This document shows positions 1 through 8,888 of a stretch of DNA of 64,000 nucleotides, piece after piece. The position numbers and the translations under genes were made by a program. Origin of the DNA: Clostridia bacterium (lineage in GTDB: Bacteria; Bacillota; Clostridia; Peptostreptococcales; Anaerovoracaceae). Position 1 is the stretch's first letter, and each line of letters starts with the position of its first letter. The stretch covers positions 1 to 64,000 of the forward strand of contig CABJAP010000016.1 in NCBI GenBank assembly GCA_902363595.1, written 5' to 3'. The notes beneath the pieces were generated by a model. The model had not been told where the DNA came from, searched no databases, and saw only the letters and a list, made by a program, of their open reading frames with translations.

Positions 1-127
1 ACTTCCTGTCTTTCAGGCCAGCCTCTGGCGGTGGCCTATTTGTGGTGCTCAGAACCCTGCAGATGAATTATTTTTTTAATCTTCATTTTCTTATTGACTT
101 TTTATTTGCAGGCTTATTATTTTCTCT

Positions 128-646
128 ATGAAAGCAGAAGCAGGTGATCAGTCGGTTTTTCAATGTGCGGAAAAAATTCTTTCGGCGCTGGCCATGAGAA
201 AAAAACTATTTATCGGTTTTAGCGATGTCCATCATAAGCATAATGAGTTTAGCTTTGCGCTGAAAGAAAGCATGTACGCCAACATATCGGCTTCCGTGGA
301 CAGAGAGGCCGTGCTCAGATATTGTGATCTTGGAATGGATTCGCTTCTGATTCCAATTTGCAATCATAGCTGGATCCGGACGGTCTATGAAGGGGAGGTA
401 GATAAACTCAACAAGTACGACAGAAAACATAATGCACGGCTGTTTGAAACTCTGATGACCTATGCGGAAAGCGAGGGCAGCATCTCTCTGACTGCGGCAA
501 AGATGCTCCAGCACGAAAATACGATTCGGCACAGGTTGGAGCGGATAAGATCGATCATTGGAACGGACAAGCCGGAAGATGCTTATGTGCATATGTATCT
601 CTTAGCAAGACTCTATAAGATATTGCAGGTAATGATAAATCTATAA
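128..646 (+). CDS. PucR-type HTH regulator, C-terminal part only
   Basis: The 172 residues match the C-terminal half of PucR/CdaR-type transcription regulators: a GGDEF-like middle segment (about residues 10-100) and the family's terminal helix-turn-helix (about residues 105-165, with the typical NTIRHRLERI stretch). Full-length members are usually 350-550 residues, so the N-terminal sensor part is missing. An in-frame TGA lies at 95-97, no Shine-Dalgarno precedes the ATG at 128, and no other start codon exists between them. It is therefore probably the 3' end of a frameshifted or truncated gene whose 5' part lies outside or at the edge of the window. It ends 10 bases before the class V aminotransferase gene on the same strand, which suggests a former regulator-target pair (inference). 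Confidence 0.6.
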   Translation: MKAEAGDQSVFQCAEKILSALAMRKKLFIGFSDVHHKHNEFSFALKESMYANISASVDREAVLRYCDLGMDSLLIPICNHSWIRTVYEGEVDKLNKYDRKHNARLFETLMTYAESEGSISLTAAKMLQHENTIRHRLERIRSIIGTDKPEDAYVHMYLLARLYKILQVMINL

Positions 647-656
647 GGAGAAAGAA

Positions 657-1928
657 ATGAAAAAGAATTTTAAATTTGACGTGGACTACATCAGGGAGCA
701 GTTCCCGGCATTGGCGAAAACAGTAAACGGATATCACGAAGCATTTCTGGACGGCCCCGGAGGGACACAGGTGCCGCGCAGAGTCGCCAGGGCCGTATGC
801 GACTATCTGTTTTACTACAACGCCAACGAAGAAGGCGCATTCCGAACATCCGTCAAGAGCGACGAGCTGGTTGTAAACTGCAGGAAAATTTTTGCTGAGT
901 TCTTTAACTGCGACCCCTGCGAAGTTGCTTTCGGTGAAAACACTTCATCCAATAACTTTAAGATGGCCTTTTGTTTCGCAAGGATGTTTGAGCCCGGAGA
1001 TGAAATTTTAATTACCAACATCGATCATGAAGCGAACCGGTCGCCATGGAGACTTTTGGAGCAGCTGGGTTTTGTCGTTAAGGTTGTCGATATTCATCCT
1101 GAAACAATAACACTGGATTTTGAAGACTTTCAGTCAAAGCTTTCTCATAAGACCAAGCTATTTGCAATCAACTGGGCCGCCAACTCATGCGGAACGATTA
1201 CGGATGTTAAAAAATTTATCGCCGAGGCTCATAAGTACGGAGCGATTACGATCGTAGACTCTGTACACTACGCGCCTCACAAGCTCATTGACGTGAAAGA
1301 GATCGACACCGATATTTTACAGTGTTCCGCCTATAAATACTTTGGCCCCCACCTTGGCGTTACATACTGTAAAAAGGAACTGGGCGACAAGCTGAATTCA
1401 ACCAGAGTCCAGGCATATGATAATACCCGGATGCCGCTCAAGCTTGAAACCGGCACCCTAGCCATGGAGCTTGTAAACGGCGCAGCAGAAGCAGTTAAAT
1501 TCATCGCAGACGCAGGGAAACATCACATGAATCAGTTGGAAGATGAGGTTAAGAATTATTCGGGCCTGAGAAAAGAAATCGCAGCAGGCATGAAGGCCTT
1601 CGAATATTATGAGGACGAACTGGCGGATGCGCTTAGGGCAAAGCTAACGGATATCGCAGGGCTCAAAATTTACGGCCCGGGAGAAGGGGCTCCAAGAACA
1701 CCCACTGTTTCCTTCCGGATCGAAGGCGTCCATGCCCATGACATTGCCGCTGCCCTTGCTGATAAGGGGCTTAATGTCTGGGATGGAGACTACTATGCCA
1801 TCGCCACCATAAGAGATGTTCTGGGACTTGAACCGGTCGGCGGGCTTGTCCGAGTCGGATTCGCGCCATATAACCTCATGTCTGAGGTTGACCGGGTGTA
1901 TGAAGTGGTAAAGGAGTTTGGAAGATAA
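657..1928 (+). CDS. class V aminotransferase, cysteine desulfurase-like
   Basis: A 423-residue PLP enzyme of aminotransferase class V fold. The Schiff-base lysine is K227 in CSAYKYFG; D201 and H204 in VDSVHYAPH are the usual cofactor contacts. The length and motifs resemble the cysteine-desulfurase-like subfamily of TIGR01976 rather than IscS or SufS. The catalytic cysteine loop of true desulfurases is not seen near the C-terminal RVGFAPYN motif, so sulfur transfer from cysteine is doubtful and the substrate is unknown. The start is supported by AAGGAG nine bases upstream. It follows the PucR-type fragment closely and converges with the LuxR gene at 2055. Cytoplasmic. Confidence 0.8.
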   Translation: MKKNFKFDVDYIREQFPALAKTVNGYHEAFLDGPGGTQVPRRVARAVCDYLFYYNANEEGAFRTSVKSDELVVNCRKIFAEFFNCDPCEVAFGENTSSNNFKMAFCFARMFEPGDEILITNIDHEANRSPWRLLEQLGFVVKVVDIHPETITLDFEDFQSKLSHKTKLFAINWAANSCGTITDVKKFIAEAHKYGAITIVDSVHYAPHKLIDVKEIDTDILQCSAYKYFGPHLGVTYCKKELGDKLNSTRVQAYDNTRMPLKLETGTLAMELVNGAAEAVKFIADAGKHHMNQLEDEVKNYSGLRKEIAAGMKAFEYYEDELADALRAKLTDIAGLKIYGPGEGAPRTPTVSFRIEGVHAHDIAAALADKGLNVWDGDYYAIATIRDVLGLEPVGGLVRVGFAPYNLMSEVDRVYEVVKEFGR

Positions 1929-2054
1929 GAGAAAGGATTCCTGCCTCCATCTGACACCTAGAATTGCACTAATTTGCGTCAAAAATCCCGTTTTCATTAC
2001 GGTAAACCAACAGCACCGGCAACCCACCGCCTTCACACCGCCGCCCGGACATTT

Positions 2055-2825
2055 TCACCCTTGCGGCTTCTTTAGTCGTTTCAGCAGTTCCACCCGGTTG
2101 TTAATGCTGAGCTTGCTAAAAATATTGCTGATATGTTTTTTCAGAGTGTTTTTGGAGATGGAAATTTCCTGGCAGATTTCACTGTCTGTCAGGCCTTTGC
2201 TCCACAGATCAATGACTTCCAGCTCACGATCGGTAACTGCGTAAGCTTTTTTTAGAGCATACAGGGAGGGACTGAATTCCTGGTTCAAGATCTGCGGTTT
2301 CCTTTGCTTCCAAAGCCAGAGGTTGAGATGGGACTTTAAAAGATTCAGGATCAGGATTTCTTTGTCTGAAAACTCCTCTCCCTGTCCTGTCCGGTAAAGG
2401 CTCAGGGAGCCAAGGGGCCTCCCCTCATATCCCAAACCGGTGAACAGAGAATATTGAATGTTTTTCGGTTTCCAAGTCCGCTGATAGTATTCGGTCTCTT
2501 CGATTTCCCGATTTAGAACATAGTCGCTCACTCTGATGGCAGAATGTTTTGGGTCGGAAAGCAGGGACCATAAGGGCCGAAAAGGATCGATCGGCTCCAA
2601 TTCCCGGATATAGAATTCCAGCTCTTCCCTGGATAGCCCCACGCCTACAGGCCGGGCAGGCTTTCCCTCTTCCTCTAGGTAAAAGGACGCATAATCGAAT
2701 CGGATCAGCGTTTGCAGCAGAGTCAGAAACTCCTTTCGCATTTGATCCACATCGTCATGGGCATGCATTTTTAATGTAATTTCATGGATAAAGTTCCACT
2801 CATTGTTTAAAAGTGTTTCAGCCAT
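2055..2825 (-). CDS. LuxR-family regulator with GAF-like N-terminus
   Basis: 256 residues. The C-terminal 65 residues form a LuxR/FixJ helix-turn-helix (LTDSEICQEISISKNTLKKH, then a recognition-helix SNIFSKLSINNR pattern). The first 180 residues look like a small sensory domain related to those of autoinducer or GAF-type regulators, without any recognisable ligand motif. No receiver domain is present, so it is probably not a phosphorelay partner. The gene is separated from tyrS by the tyrS terminator and converges with the class V aminotransferase. Its layout is close to that of the larger LuxR protein at 17620, but the ligand and targets are unknown. Confidence 0.8.
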   Translation of the reverse strand: MAETLLNNEWNFIHEITLKMHAHDDVDQMRKEFLTLLQTLIRFDYASFYLEEEGKPARPVGVGLSREELEFYIRELEPIDPFRPLWSLLSDPKHSAIRVSDYVLNREIEETEYYQRTWKPKNIQYSLFTGLGYEGRPLGSLSLYRTGQGEEFSDKEILILNLLKSHLNLWLWKQRKPQILNQEFSPSLYALKKAYAVTDRELEVIDLWSKGLTDSEICQEISISKNTLKKHISNIFSKLSINNRVELLKRLKKPQG

Positions 2826-2854
2826 TTGCCACTTCTCCCATATCGCTTTTCAGA

Positions 2855-2903
2855 TTCAAAATCAGCCGTCCGGCAGGAATCTCCTTCCCCGAACGGCTGA
2901 TTA
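2855..2903 (-). terminator. Rho-independent terminator of the prfA-tyrS block
   Basis: On the minus strand an inverted repeat with arms AATCAGCCGT and ACGGCTGATT (plus two or three further pairs) is followed by TTTTG. It lies four bases after the tyrS stop codon. Confidence 0.75.
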
Positions 2904-2906
2904 TCA

Positions 2907-4232
2907 TTATACTAATTCAACGACCAGTTTCTTCTTCTTTCCTTTTTCAACCAGCAGTTTTCCATCCTTAAAGGTGTCAGCTGTAATCATCATCTTTTTG
3001 TCCGTCACCTTTTCGCCGTCCAGCTTCAGTCCGCCCTGTTCGATGGTCATGAAGCCTTCCCGGTTGCTGGGCACAAGCCCCAGTTCCTTGATGAAAGTAA
3101 CGACGCCGATGCCTTCACCCGCCAGGTCTTCTGCCGCTTTCTGCACGGTTGGAATGTTTTCCAGGGATCCGCCGCCGCCAAAGGCCGCACGAGCGCCCTC
3201 CTGAGCTTTCTTTGCTTCTTCCTCGCCGTGAACCAGCTCGGTAACCTGGTAAGCCAGAATTTCTTTCGCTTTATTCAGCTCAGCTCCTTTTAGAGCGGCC
3301 AGAGCGCGAACTTCATCCATGGGCAGGAAGGTCAGCATGCGCAGGCATTTTTCCACATCTGCGTCAGCGACATTTCTCCAGTACTGGTAGAATTCATAGG
3401 GAGACGTTTTTTCCGCATTGAGCCACAGAGCGCCTTTCTGAGTCTTGCCCATTTTCTTGCCTTCACTGGTGGTCAGCAGGGAAAAGGTCATTCCGTAAAC
3501 CTGTTTGTCGCAAGCTTTTCTGGTCAGCTCGATACCGCCCAGCACGTTGGACCACTGGTCATTTCCGCCGAACTGCATCTTGACGCCGAAGTCCCTGGCC
3601 ATAACCATGAAGTCGTAGCTCTGCATCAGCATATAGTTGAACTCCAGGAAGGACAGGCCCTTTTCCATTCTCTGCTTAAAGCACTCGGCCCGCAGCATGT
3701 TGTTGACGCTGAAATGGCAGCCGATCTCACGGATAAACTCAATATAGTTGAGGGGCAGCAGCCAGGATGCGTTATTGACGCAGACCGCTTTTCCCGGCTC
3801 AGGCGTCTTATTCTCTTTTCCCGGGCTATATACGCCGTTGTTGCCGCTGTACTGCCACTCTTCATCAAAATCGATAAATTTCTCGAAAAGCTTTTTAAAG
3901 CAGCTGCAGTTGTCCTGAATGGTGTCCGGCGTCATCATCTGCCGCATATCCGTGCGGCCGGAAGGGTCGCCTACCATTCCCGTGCCTCCGCCGATGAGAA
4001 CCACCGGCGTATGGCCGTACTTCTGCATGTACATCATGATGATGACCTGCATGAAATGCCCTACGTGCAGACAGTCGGCCGTCGGGTCGAAGCCGATATA
4101 AAATTTTATCTTTTCTTTTCCCAGCAGCTCCCGAATGGCTTCGTCATCGGTGGTCTGCTCGATAAAGCCTCTTTCTTTTAATACATCATATACGTTGGTA
4201 TGTTGGCTAACATGATCAGGTATAAAATTCAT
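2907..4232 (-). CDS. tyrS: tyrosyl-tRNA synthetase
   Basis: Class I aminoacyl-tRNA synthetase charging tRNA-Tyr. The HIGH signature appears as HVGH at residues 56-59 and the KMSKS signature as KKMGKT at 259-264. An S4-like RNA-binding domain forms roughly the last 65 residues. 441 residues is normal for the family. The reading frame is open further upstream, but the start at 4232 is chosen because GGAGG sits eight bases before it and the upstream extension is not family-like. It lies 13 bases after upp, probably as the last gene of the prfA operon. No T-box leader is visible, so control by uncharged tRNA is unlikely. Confidence 0.97.
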   Translation of the reverse strand: MNFIPDHVSQHTNVYDVLKERGFIEQTTDDEAIRELLGKEKIKFYIGFDPTADCLHVGHFMQVIIMMYMQKYGHTPVVLIGGGTGMVGDPSGRTDMRQMMTPDTIQDNCSCFKKLFEKFIDFDEEWQYSGNNGVYSPGKENKTPEPGKAVCVNNASWLLPLNYIEFIREIGCHFSVNNMLRAECFKQRMEKGLSFLEFNYMLMQSYDFMVMARDFGVKMQFGGNDQWSNVLGGIELTRKACDKQVYGMTFSLLTTSEGKKMGKTQKGALWLNAEKTSPYEFYQYWRNVADADVEKCLRMLTFLPMDEVRALAALKGAELNKAKEILAYQVTELVHGEEEAKKAQEGARAAFGGGGSLENIPTVQKAAEDLAGEGIGVVTFIKELGLVPSNREGFMTIEQGGLKLDGEKVTDKKMMITADTFKDGKLLVEKGKKKKLVVELV

Positions 4233-4245
4233 TCTTTTCCTCCAG

Positions 4246-4875
4246 TTACTTTGTTCCGTACAGCCGGTCCCCCGCATCTCCCAGGCCTGGAACAATGTAT
4301 GCGTGTTCATTTAATTTTTCGTCCTTGGCGGCGATGAAGATATCAACGTCGGGATGGGCCTTCTGAAGCACTTCGATGCCCTCTGGCGCTGCGATCAGAC
4401 ACATGAAGATGATCTTTTTACCGCCTCTTGCCTTGATGAAATCAATGGCTGCGGCCGCGCTTCCTCCAGTGGCCAGCATCGGGTCCACAACGAAAATCTC
4501 TCTCTTTTCAATATCATTGGGGAGTTTGCAGTAATATTCAACCGGTTCATGGGTATCCGGATCTCTGTATAATCCGATGTGTCCAACTTTCGCATTGGGT
4601 ACCAGCGCCAGCATTCCGTCTACCATGCCCAGTCCTGCTCTCAGGATCGGTATAATGGCGATGTCCTCGCCTTTTAACATATTGACCATTGTATCGCAAA
4701 TAGGCGTTGTAATTTTCACTTCCTCCAGCGGAAGCTTTCTCGTAGCTTCATAGCCCATCAGCATGGCGATTTCTTTAACCAGTTCGCGAAAATCTTTGAC
4801 GCTTGTTTCCGCTTGTCTTATCATTGCTGTTTTGTGCTGAATTAACGGATGATCGAATACATATACATTACCCAT
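4246..4875 (-). CDS. upp: uracil phosphoribosyltransferase
   Basis: Makes UMP from uracil and PRPP in pyrimidine salvage. 209 residues, the usual length. The PRPP-binding loop [13 protein letters not shown] and the uracil-contact region near the C-terminus ([18 protein letters not shown]) are intact. The start at 4875 is preceded by GGGAGG; an in-frame ATG 18 bases earlier has no ribosome site. Its place after rpiB and before tyrS follows the common Firmicute order. Cytoplasmic. Confidence 0.97.
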   Translation of the reverse strand: MGNVYVFDHPLIQHKTAMIRQAETSVKDFRELVKEIAMLMGYEATRKLPLEEVKITTPICDTMVNMLKGEDIAIIPILRAGLGMVDGMLALVPNAKVGHIGLYRDPDTHEPVEYYCKLPNDIEKREIFVVDPMLATGGSAAAAIDFIKARGGKKIIFMCLIAAPEGIEVLQKAHPDVDIFIAAKDEKLNEHAYIVPGLGDAGDRLYGTK

Positions 4876-4995
4876 TTTTTTACCTCCCTGCAAGACCTGT
4901 TAAAGTCCTCTTGTGCTTGAATTAATTTATCAACTGCATCGAGTACATTTCAACAGGCTCTTTCTGGCTGCGTCCTGTCGAAATGATTTCTTTAT

Positions 4996-5016
4996 CTGAA
5001 TGCGGTATCCCGCATT
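4996..5016 (-). other. small hairpin after rpiB
   Basis: Arms AATGCGG and CCGCATT with a 4-base loop overlap the rpiB stop codon. No T-run follows, so it is an mRNA hairpin rather than a complete terminator. A second imperfect hairpin (arms ATTTCGACAGG and CCTGTTGAAAT) lies at about 4948-4985 in the rpiB-upp gap. Confidence 0.4.
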
Positions 5017-5446
5017 AGTAACGATTGAGCATATCGACACGGCGCTGATGGCGTCCGCCTTCGAACTCCGTATCCAGCCAGGCGGCCGTGATCGCCAGCC
5101 CGGTCTCGGTATCGGTTATTCTCCCGCCCATGGCGAGAATATTGGAATCGTTGTGCTTCCTGGTCAGTTCGGCCATAGTCACATTGGTGCACAGGGAGCA
5201 GCGGATTCCTTTCACTTTGTTGGCAGCGATTGAAATTCCAATGCCAGTGCCGCAGCATACGATGCCCCGGTCGGCTTTTCCCTGAGCAACCGCTTCGCCG
5301 CAGGCATATCCAAAGGCTGGATAATCCACCGATTCTTCAGAATCGGTCCCCAAATCCAGGACCTCGATTCCCCTCTCTTGCAGATATTTTTTTACTTCTT
5401 CTTTTAACTGGTAACCGCCGTGGTCGCTGGCAATGGCTATTTTCAT
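5015..5446 (-). CDS. rpiB: ribose-5-phosphate isomerase B
   Basis: RpiB/LacA/LacB-family sugar-phosphate isomerase of 143 residues. The N-terminal IASDHGG phosphate-binding motif and the catalytic-cysteine region IVCCGTGIGISIAANK (about residues 62-77) are present. It interconverts ribose 5-phosphate and ribulose 5-phosphate in the pentose phosphate pathway. An AAGGAG site precedes the ATG. It lies 18 bases after the threonylcarbamoyl-AMP synthase gene, in the conserved prfA-sua5-rpiB-upp order. Confidence 0.93.
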   Translation of the reverse strand: MKIAIASDHGGYQLKEEVKKYLQERGIEVLDLGTDSEESVDYPAFGYACGEAVAQGKADRGIVCCGTGIGISIAANKVKGIRCSLCTNVTMAELTRKHNDSNILAMGGRITDTETGLAITAAWLDTEFEGGRHQRRVDMLNRY

Positions 5447-5464
5447 CGGCCTTTCTCCTTTATT

Positions 5465-6469
5465 CTATACTCTTACAATATTGTATCCCGCTGATTTGAG
5501 CATTCGGTTCATGACTGCAAAGCCCACACCGTCGGTGTCGCTCATGGCTCCCGCCAGGATCAAATCTACTTCCTGCTTGTCCAATTCTCGCAGCTTTGCG
5601 AAGAAGTCATGGGCTGCCTCGATAAAGGCTCTTTCTTCAAAGAGAATGACCCCGACTTTATTTCCAATTCGCTCGTTGAGAACGCGCAGCCGTTCAATCT
5701 CGGTTTTCACTTTGTCCCGGCTGCCTTCGATGATGGTCATATCCGCCTTGGGCGCATAATGCTTGTACTTCATTCCCGGGGACTTGGGTTTGAATTCCTC
5801 GTCGCTCACATCCCGGGGCCGATTGACGTACAGCGCCGGATCCACCGCCACTTTTTTGCCGATGGCTGCTTCGATGTTCTCTGCAGTAATGACCCCTGGC
5901 CGAAGAATTGTCGGCGTATCGCCGGTCACGTCCAAGACTGTGGATTCAATGCCGACTCTGCAGTCGGGGCCCTTTATGATGGCGTCAACCTTGCCCTGCA
6001 GATCCTCGATCACATGCTCTGCCTTGGTGGGACTGGGCTTCCCCGATAGATTGGCGCTGGGAGCCGCAATAGGGCATCCGGACCAGGTGATCAGATCCAG
6101 TGCGATTTTGCTGTCGGGCATGCGAACGCCCACAGTGTCCAGGCCGCCGGTGGTTCTGTCCGGAACGCAGGACTTGCGCTTGACCACCAGGGTCAGAGGA
6201 CCGGGCCAGAAGTTCTCGATCAGGGCTACGATATCCGGGCTGAGCCTGGGCGTCAGCTGTCCGATATCGCTGGCTCTGCCAATATGAACGATCATTGGAT
6301 TGTCGCTGGGACGGCCCTTTGCCTCATAGACCTTGGCAACCGCCTGGTCGTTGAGCGCATCAGCGCCCAATCCATATACGGTTTCCGTCGGGAAAGCGAC
6401 CAGCCCTCCGTTTTTAATAATATCCGCCGCTATTTTTATATCTTTCTCGGTTAATAGTTTCGTATCCAT
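5465..6469 (-). CDS. L-threonylcarbamoyladenylate synthase (Sua5/YwlC)
   Basis: Makes threonylcarbamoyl-AMP for the t6A37 modification of ANN-decoding tRNAs. The YrdC-type domain occupies about residues 10-200 (PTETVYGLGADA, KGRPSDNPMIVH, SANLSGKPSPT) and a C-terminal Sua5 domain fills the rest, giving the long 334-residue Sua5 form. The ATG overlaps the prfA stop codon (TAATG), so translation is probably coupled to prfA. Confidence 0.94.
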   Translation of the reverse strand: MDTKLLTEKDIKIAADIIKNGGLVAFPTETVYGLGADALNDQAVAKVYEAKGRPSDNPMIVHIGRASDIGQLTPRLSPDIVALIENFWPGPLTLVVKRKSCVPDRTTGGLDTVGVRMPDSKIALDLITWSGCPIAAPSANLSGKPSPTKAEHVIEDLQGKVDAIIKGPDCRVGIESTVLDVTGDTPTILRPGVITAENIEAAIGKKVAVDPALYVNRPRDVSDEEFKPKSPGMKYKHYAPKADMTIIEGSRDKVKTEIERLRVLNERIGNKVGVILFEERAFIEAAHDFFAKLRELDKQEVDLILAGAMSDTDGVGFAVMNRMLKSAGYNIVRV

Positions 6470-7530
6470 TAGAAATTCTTCATCTTTTCCGCCTGGTCGC
6501 TGGTGATCAGGCCATCAATAATTTCGTCCAAATCGCCGTCCAGAATATAGTCCAGCTTGTAGAGGGTGACGCCGGTTCTGTGTTCGGAAACCCGGCCCTG
6601 GGGGAAGTTGTAGGTACGGATTCGTTCGCTCCGGTCACCGCTTCCAACCTGACTCTTTCTCTGGGCGGAAATTTCGTCGTTCTGCTCCTGCATTTTCAGA
6701 TCGTACAATCTGGATTTGAGAACCTTGAAGGCTTTATCTTTATTTTTAATCTGCGATTTTTCGTCCTGACAGGTTACAACAAGTCCGGTGGGCTCGTGGG
6801 TCAGCCGGACAGCGGAGTCCGTCGTGTTTACACATTGTCCGCCGTTTCCGGAGGCCCGGTACACGTCTACCCGCACATCATTGGGATTGAGATCCACTTC
6901 CACGTCGTCCACCTCAGGCAGCACCGCCACCGTAGCCGCCGACGTATGAACTCTGCCGCTGGATTCGGTCTCGGGTACTCGCTGGACGCGATGGGCGCCG
7001 CTTTCGTATTTAAGCCTGGAATAAGCGCCTTTGCCCTTGATGAGCATAACCGCTTCCTTGATGCCGCCAAGACCGGTATCGTTGATTTCCATCAATTCGG
7101 TTTTCCAGCCCTTTCTTTCCGCGTACCTGCTGTACATGCGCAAAAGGTCGCTGCCAAAGAGAGCCGCCTCTTCGCCGCCGGTTCCGGCGCGGACTTCCAG
7201 GATTACGTTTTTCTCATCGTTGGGGTCCTTGGGCAGCAGCAAGACCTTCAAATCTTCTTCCTGCTGGCCGATGGTCTCTTCCAGCTCGGAGATTTCCATC
7301 TTGGCCAGTTCCCGCATTTCCTCGTCGCTCTCTTCCAGCATTTCTTTGGCGTCAGCCAGCTCGGATTTTGCCTTTTTATACTCTTTGTATTTTTTTACGA
7401 TGGGTTCCATTTCCCCCATCTCTTTCACATACTTCTGCCAAACCGGCTGATTGTTAATGATGGCCGGATCGGAAACCTTCTGTGAAAGCTCTTCATATTT
7501 TTCCAAAATGAAGTCTAATTTATCAAACAT
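6469..7530 (-). CDS. prfA: peptide chain release factor 1
   Basis: Release factor for UAA and UAG stop codons. The catalytic GGQ lies in [20 protein letters not shown], and the RF1-type stop-recognition loop reads RVPETE, unlike the SPF of RF2. 353 residues is typical. GGGAG precedes the ATG. It is the first gene of a five-gene minus-strand block with its own promoter at 7589-7616. In many Firmicutes prmC, encoding its methyltransferase, lies directly upstream; here prmC is about 48 kb away. Confidence 0.97.
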   Translation of the reverse strand: MFDKLDFILEKYEELSQKVSDPAIINNQPVWQKYVKEMGEMEPIVKKYKEYKKAKSELADAKEMLEESDEEMRELAKMEISELEETIGQQEEDLKVLLLPKDPNDEKNVILEVRAGTGGEEAALFGSDLLRMYSRYAERKGWKTELMEINDTGLGGIKEAVMLIKGKGAYSRLKYESGAHRVQRVPETESSGRVHTSAATVAVLPEVDDVEVDLNPNDVRVDVYRASGNGGQCVNTTDSAVRLTHEPTGLVVTCQDEKSQIKNKDKAFKVLKSRLYDLKMQEQNDEISAQRKSQVGSGDRSERIRTYNFPQGRVSEHRTGVTLYKLDYILDGDLDEIIDGLITSDQAEKMKNF

Positions 7531-7588
7531 GTTTAACTCCCGCGATTCTGTATTTTTTGGGCTTTCAAGCCTACTACTTCAACTTAAT

Positions 7589-7616
7589 ATTATAGCACCA
7601 TATGGGAAAAAAACAA
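7589..7616 (-). promoter_or_regulatory. sigma-A-type promoter of prfA operon
   Basis: Minus strand: -35 TTGTTT (7611-7616), 16-base spacer, -10 TATAAT (7589-7594). It shows that the prfA block is transcribed independently of prmC. Confidence 0.65.
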
Positions 7617-7705
7617 ACCAAAAATTTGATTATCTTCGATCATTCTCAACTTTTTTATCAATTATGCATATTTCTCCCGCCTGCGGCGTTTTTTATACGG
7701 CCGCA

Positions 7706-7734
7706 TTGACAGCTCTTTCCGGCTTTTATACAAT
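7706..7734 (+). promoter_or_regulatory. sigma-A-type promoter of the NAT gene
   Basis: Perfect -35 TTGACA (7706-7711), 17-base spacer and -10 TACAAT (7729-7734), ending 30 bases before the start codon of the N-acetyltransferase gene. It is divergent from the prfA promoter. Confidence 0.8.
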
Positions 7735-7764
7735 AGAGCCATCTTTGAAAATGAGGCGAAGGAA

Positions 7765-8556
7765 ATGATACATAACCAAATAAACGGCGCGCCCATGCCG
7801 CCGGAAAAGATAAACGCATATTTGAAGCGGATCGGAATGCCGGCTCCGGAAAGCCTGGATCTATCCTATCTTTCCCGTTTGCAATGGGCCCATATGCAGC
7901 ACATCCCCTACGAAAACCTGGATATCATGGCAAACAAAAAAACGTCCCTGGAAAGGGAAGTTCTATATGGGAAAATGATCCGAGGCGGCCGGGGAGGCGT
8001 CTGTTCGGAGATCAATACCTTGTACAACTGGCTGCTGGAGTCCCTGGGCTTTGAAGTGGTCAGCTACATCTCCCGCATCATCGCCAAAACGCTGCCCATT
8101 CAGCCACAGAGCCATCGGGTGATGGGCGTGAAGCTGGACGGCAGGATTTATCTCACTAATGCCGGGTTTAACTATGAGCATCACCGAATCCCCTTGCTCC
8201 TTGAGGAAAACCTGGTCCAGTCGGATGGAGAATGCGAGTACAAGCTGGTCCGCGATGAATTCTGGGGCTGGGTGATGTGGCAGAACCGGCCGGGCCATGG
8301 ATGGCGCAGAAAGCTGGGCTTCACCGAGGAGCCGCATATTGATCTGGATTTTGTGCCCGCCACCTTCTATGCAGAGGCTCATCCCGATTCCAGGATCAAT
8401 AAAGGGACGAAAGTTTCTTTGTACATAGACGGCTGTTTTTATGCCCTTCGCTCCGGGTCCTTTCTCAAAGAGCGGGGCGGTGTGGAGGAAATCATCGAGG
8501 CCGATCTCACAAAGGAGCGGGAGAAAGCGCTGCTGGCGGAGGTCTTTCATCTTTAG
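7765..8556 (+). CDS. arylamine N-acetyltransferase family protein
   Basis: A 263-residue NAT-family protein (acetyl-CoA:arylamine N-acetyltransferase; related enzymes also form amides on antibiotic and polyketide scaffolds). The nucleophile C80 lies in the family motif RGGRGGVC and the histidine H117 in QSHRVMGVKL. The third triad residue, normally Asp in a DVGFG motif, reads TNAGFN here, so N132 replaces it. The start is supported by GAGGCGAAGGAA upstream and a perfect promoter. It is monocistronic and divergent from prfA. The Cys-His-Asn triad may lower or change activity; an acyltransferase with another acceptor is possible. Confidence 0.85.
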   Translation: MIHNQINGAPMPPEKINAYLKRIGMPAPESLDLSYLSRLQWAHMQHIPYENLDIMANKKTSLEREVLYGKMIRGGRGGVCSEINTLYNWLLESLGFEVVSYISRIIAKTLPIQPQSHRVMGVKLDGRIYLTNAGFNYEHHRIPLLLEENLVQSDGECEYKLVRDEFWGWVMWQNRPGHGWRRKLGFTEEPHIDLDFVPATFYAEAHPDSRINKGTKVSLYIDGCFYALRSGSFLKERGGVEEIIEADLTKEREKALLAEVFHL

Positions 8557-8811
8557 GTTGGTGCCGCGTTTGCAATCCGCCTTCGCGGTGCATTGGCTTC
8601 AATCGGGAAAACTTTATAGAAAGTTTTCTGTTTTTACGCAGAGTTGTGGGTTTGCGAGGCCTGATAGTAAGAAAAAGCAGGCTTTGCTGCCTCTGGCTGA
8701 GTTTGAGGGGGCGCAATCGTTGAAAAATGCGTAAAAACTAAAATTTATTTTAATTTATTTCCGAAAAACCGCAGCGCTGGAAATTAAAAAATATGCTGCT
8801 GGGCGTACCAC
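8557..8811 (+). other. intergenic region with spaced inverted repeat
   Basis: No gene is supported here. The 11-base arms GTTTTTACGCA (8630-8640) and TGCGTAAAAAC (8728-8738) face each other across 87 bases. Two short hairpins with GGTGC and AAAACTTT-type arms lie at 8565-8630. It may be the 3' region of the NAT transcript or a degenerate mobile or repeat element. Confidence 0.35.
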
Positions 8812-8855
8812 AAAAAGGCTGCTGCATGAAAAGCGATTAGCTTCACGCAGCAGCC
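8812..8855 (-). terminator. terminator of the APC permease gene
   Basis: Minus strand stem GGCTGCTGC..GAAGC with GC..TTC.. GCAGCAGCC, followed by TTTTTG. It lies about 35 bases after the permease stop codon. Confidence 0.85.
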
Positions 8856-8888
8856 CAATGTCCGAACGATTCTTTTAAAATGTTTTCT

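Noticed and set aside
4876..5014. T-box or riboswitch leader for tyrS/upp
   Set aside because: No T-box consensus or known riboswitch core was seen. Only short hairpins without T-runs are present, and tyrS lies directly after upp.
6580..7485. 301-codon plus-strand frame
   Set aside because: It is the antisense shadow of prfA, which has all release-factor motifs on the minus strand. Its translation shows no family features.
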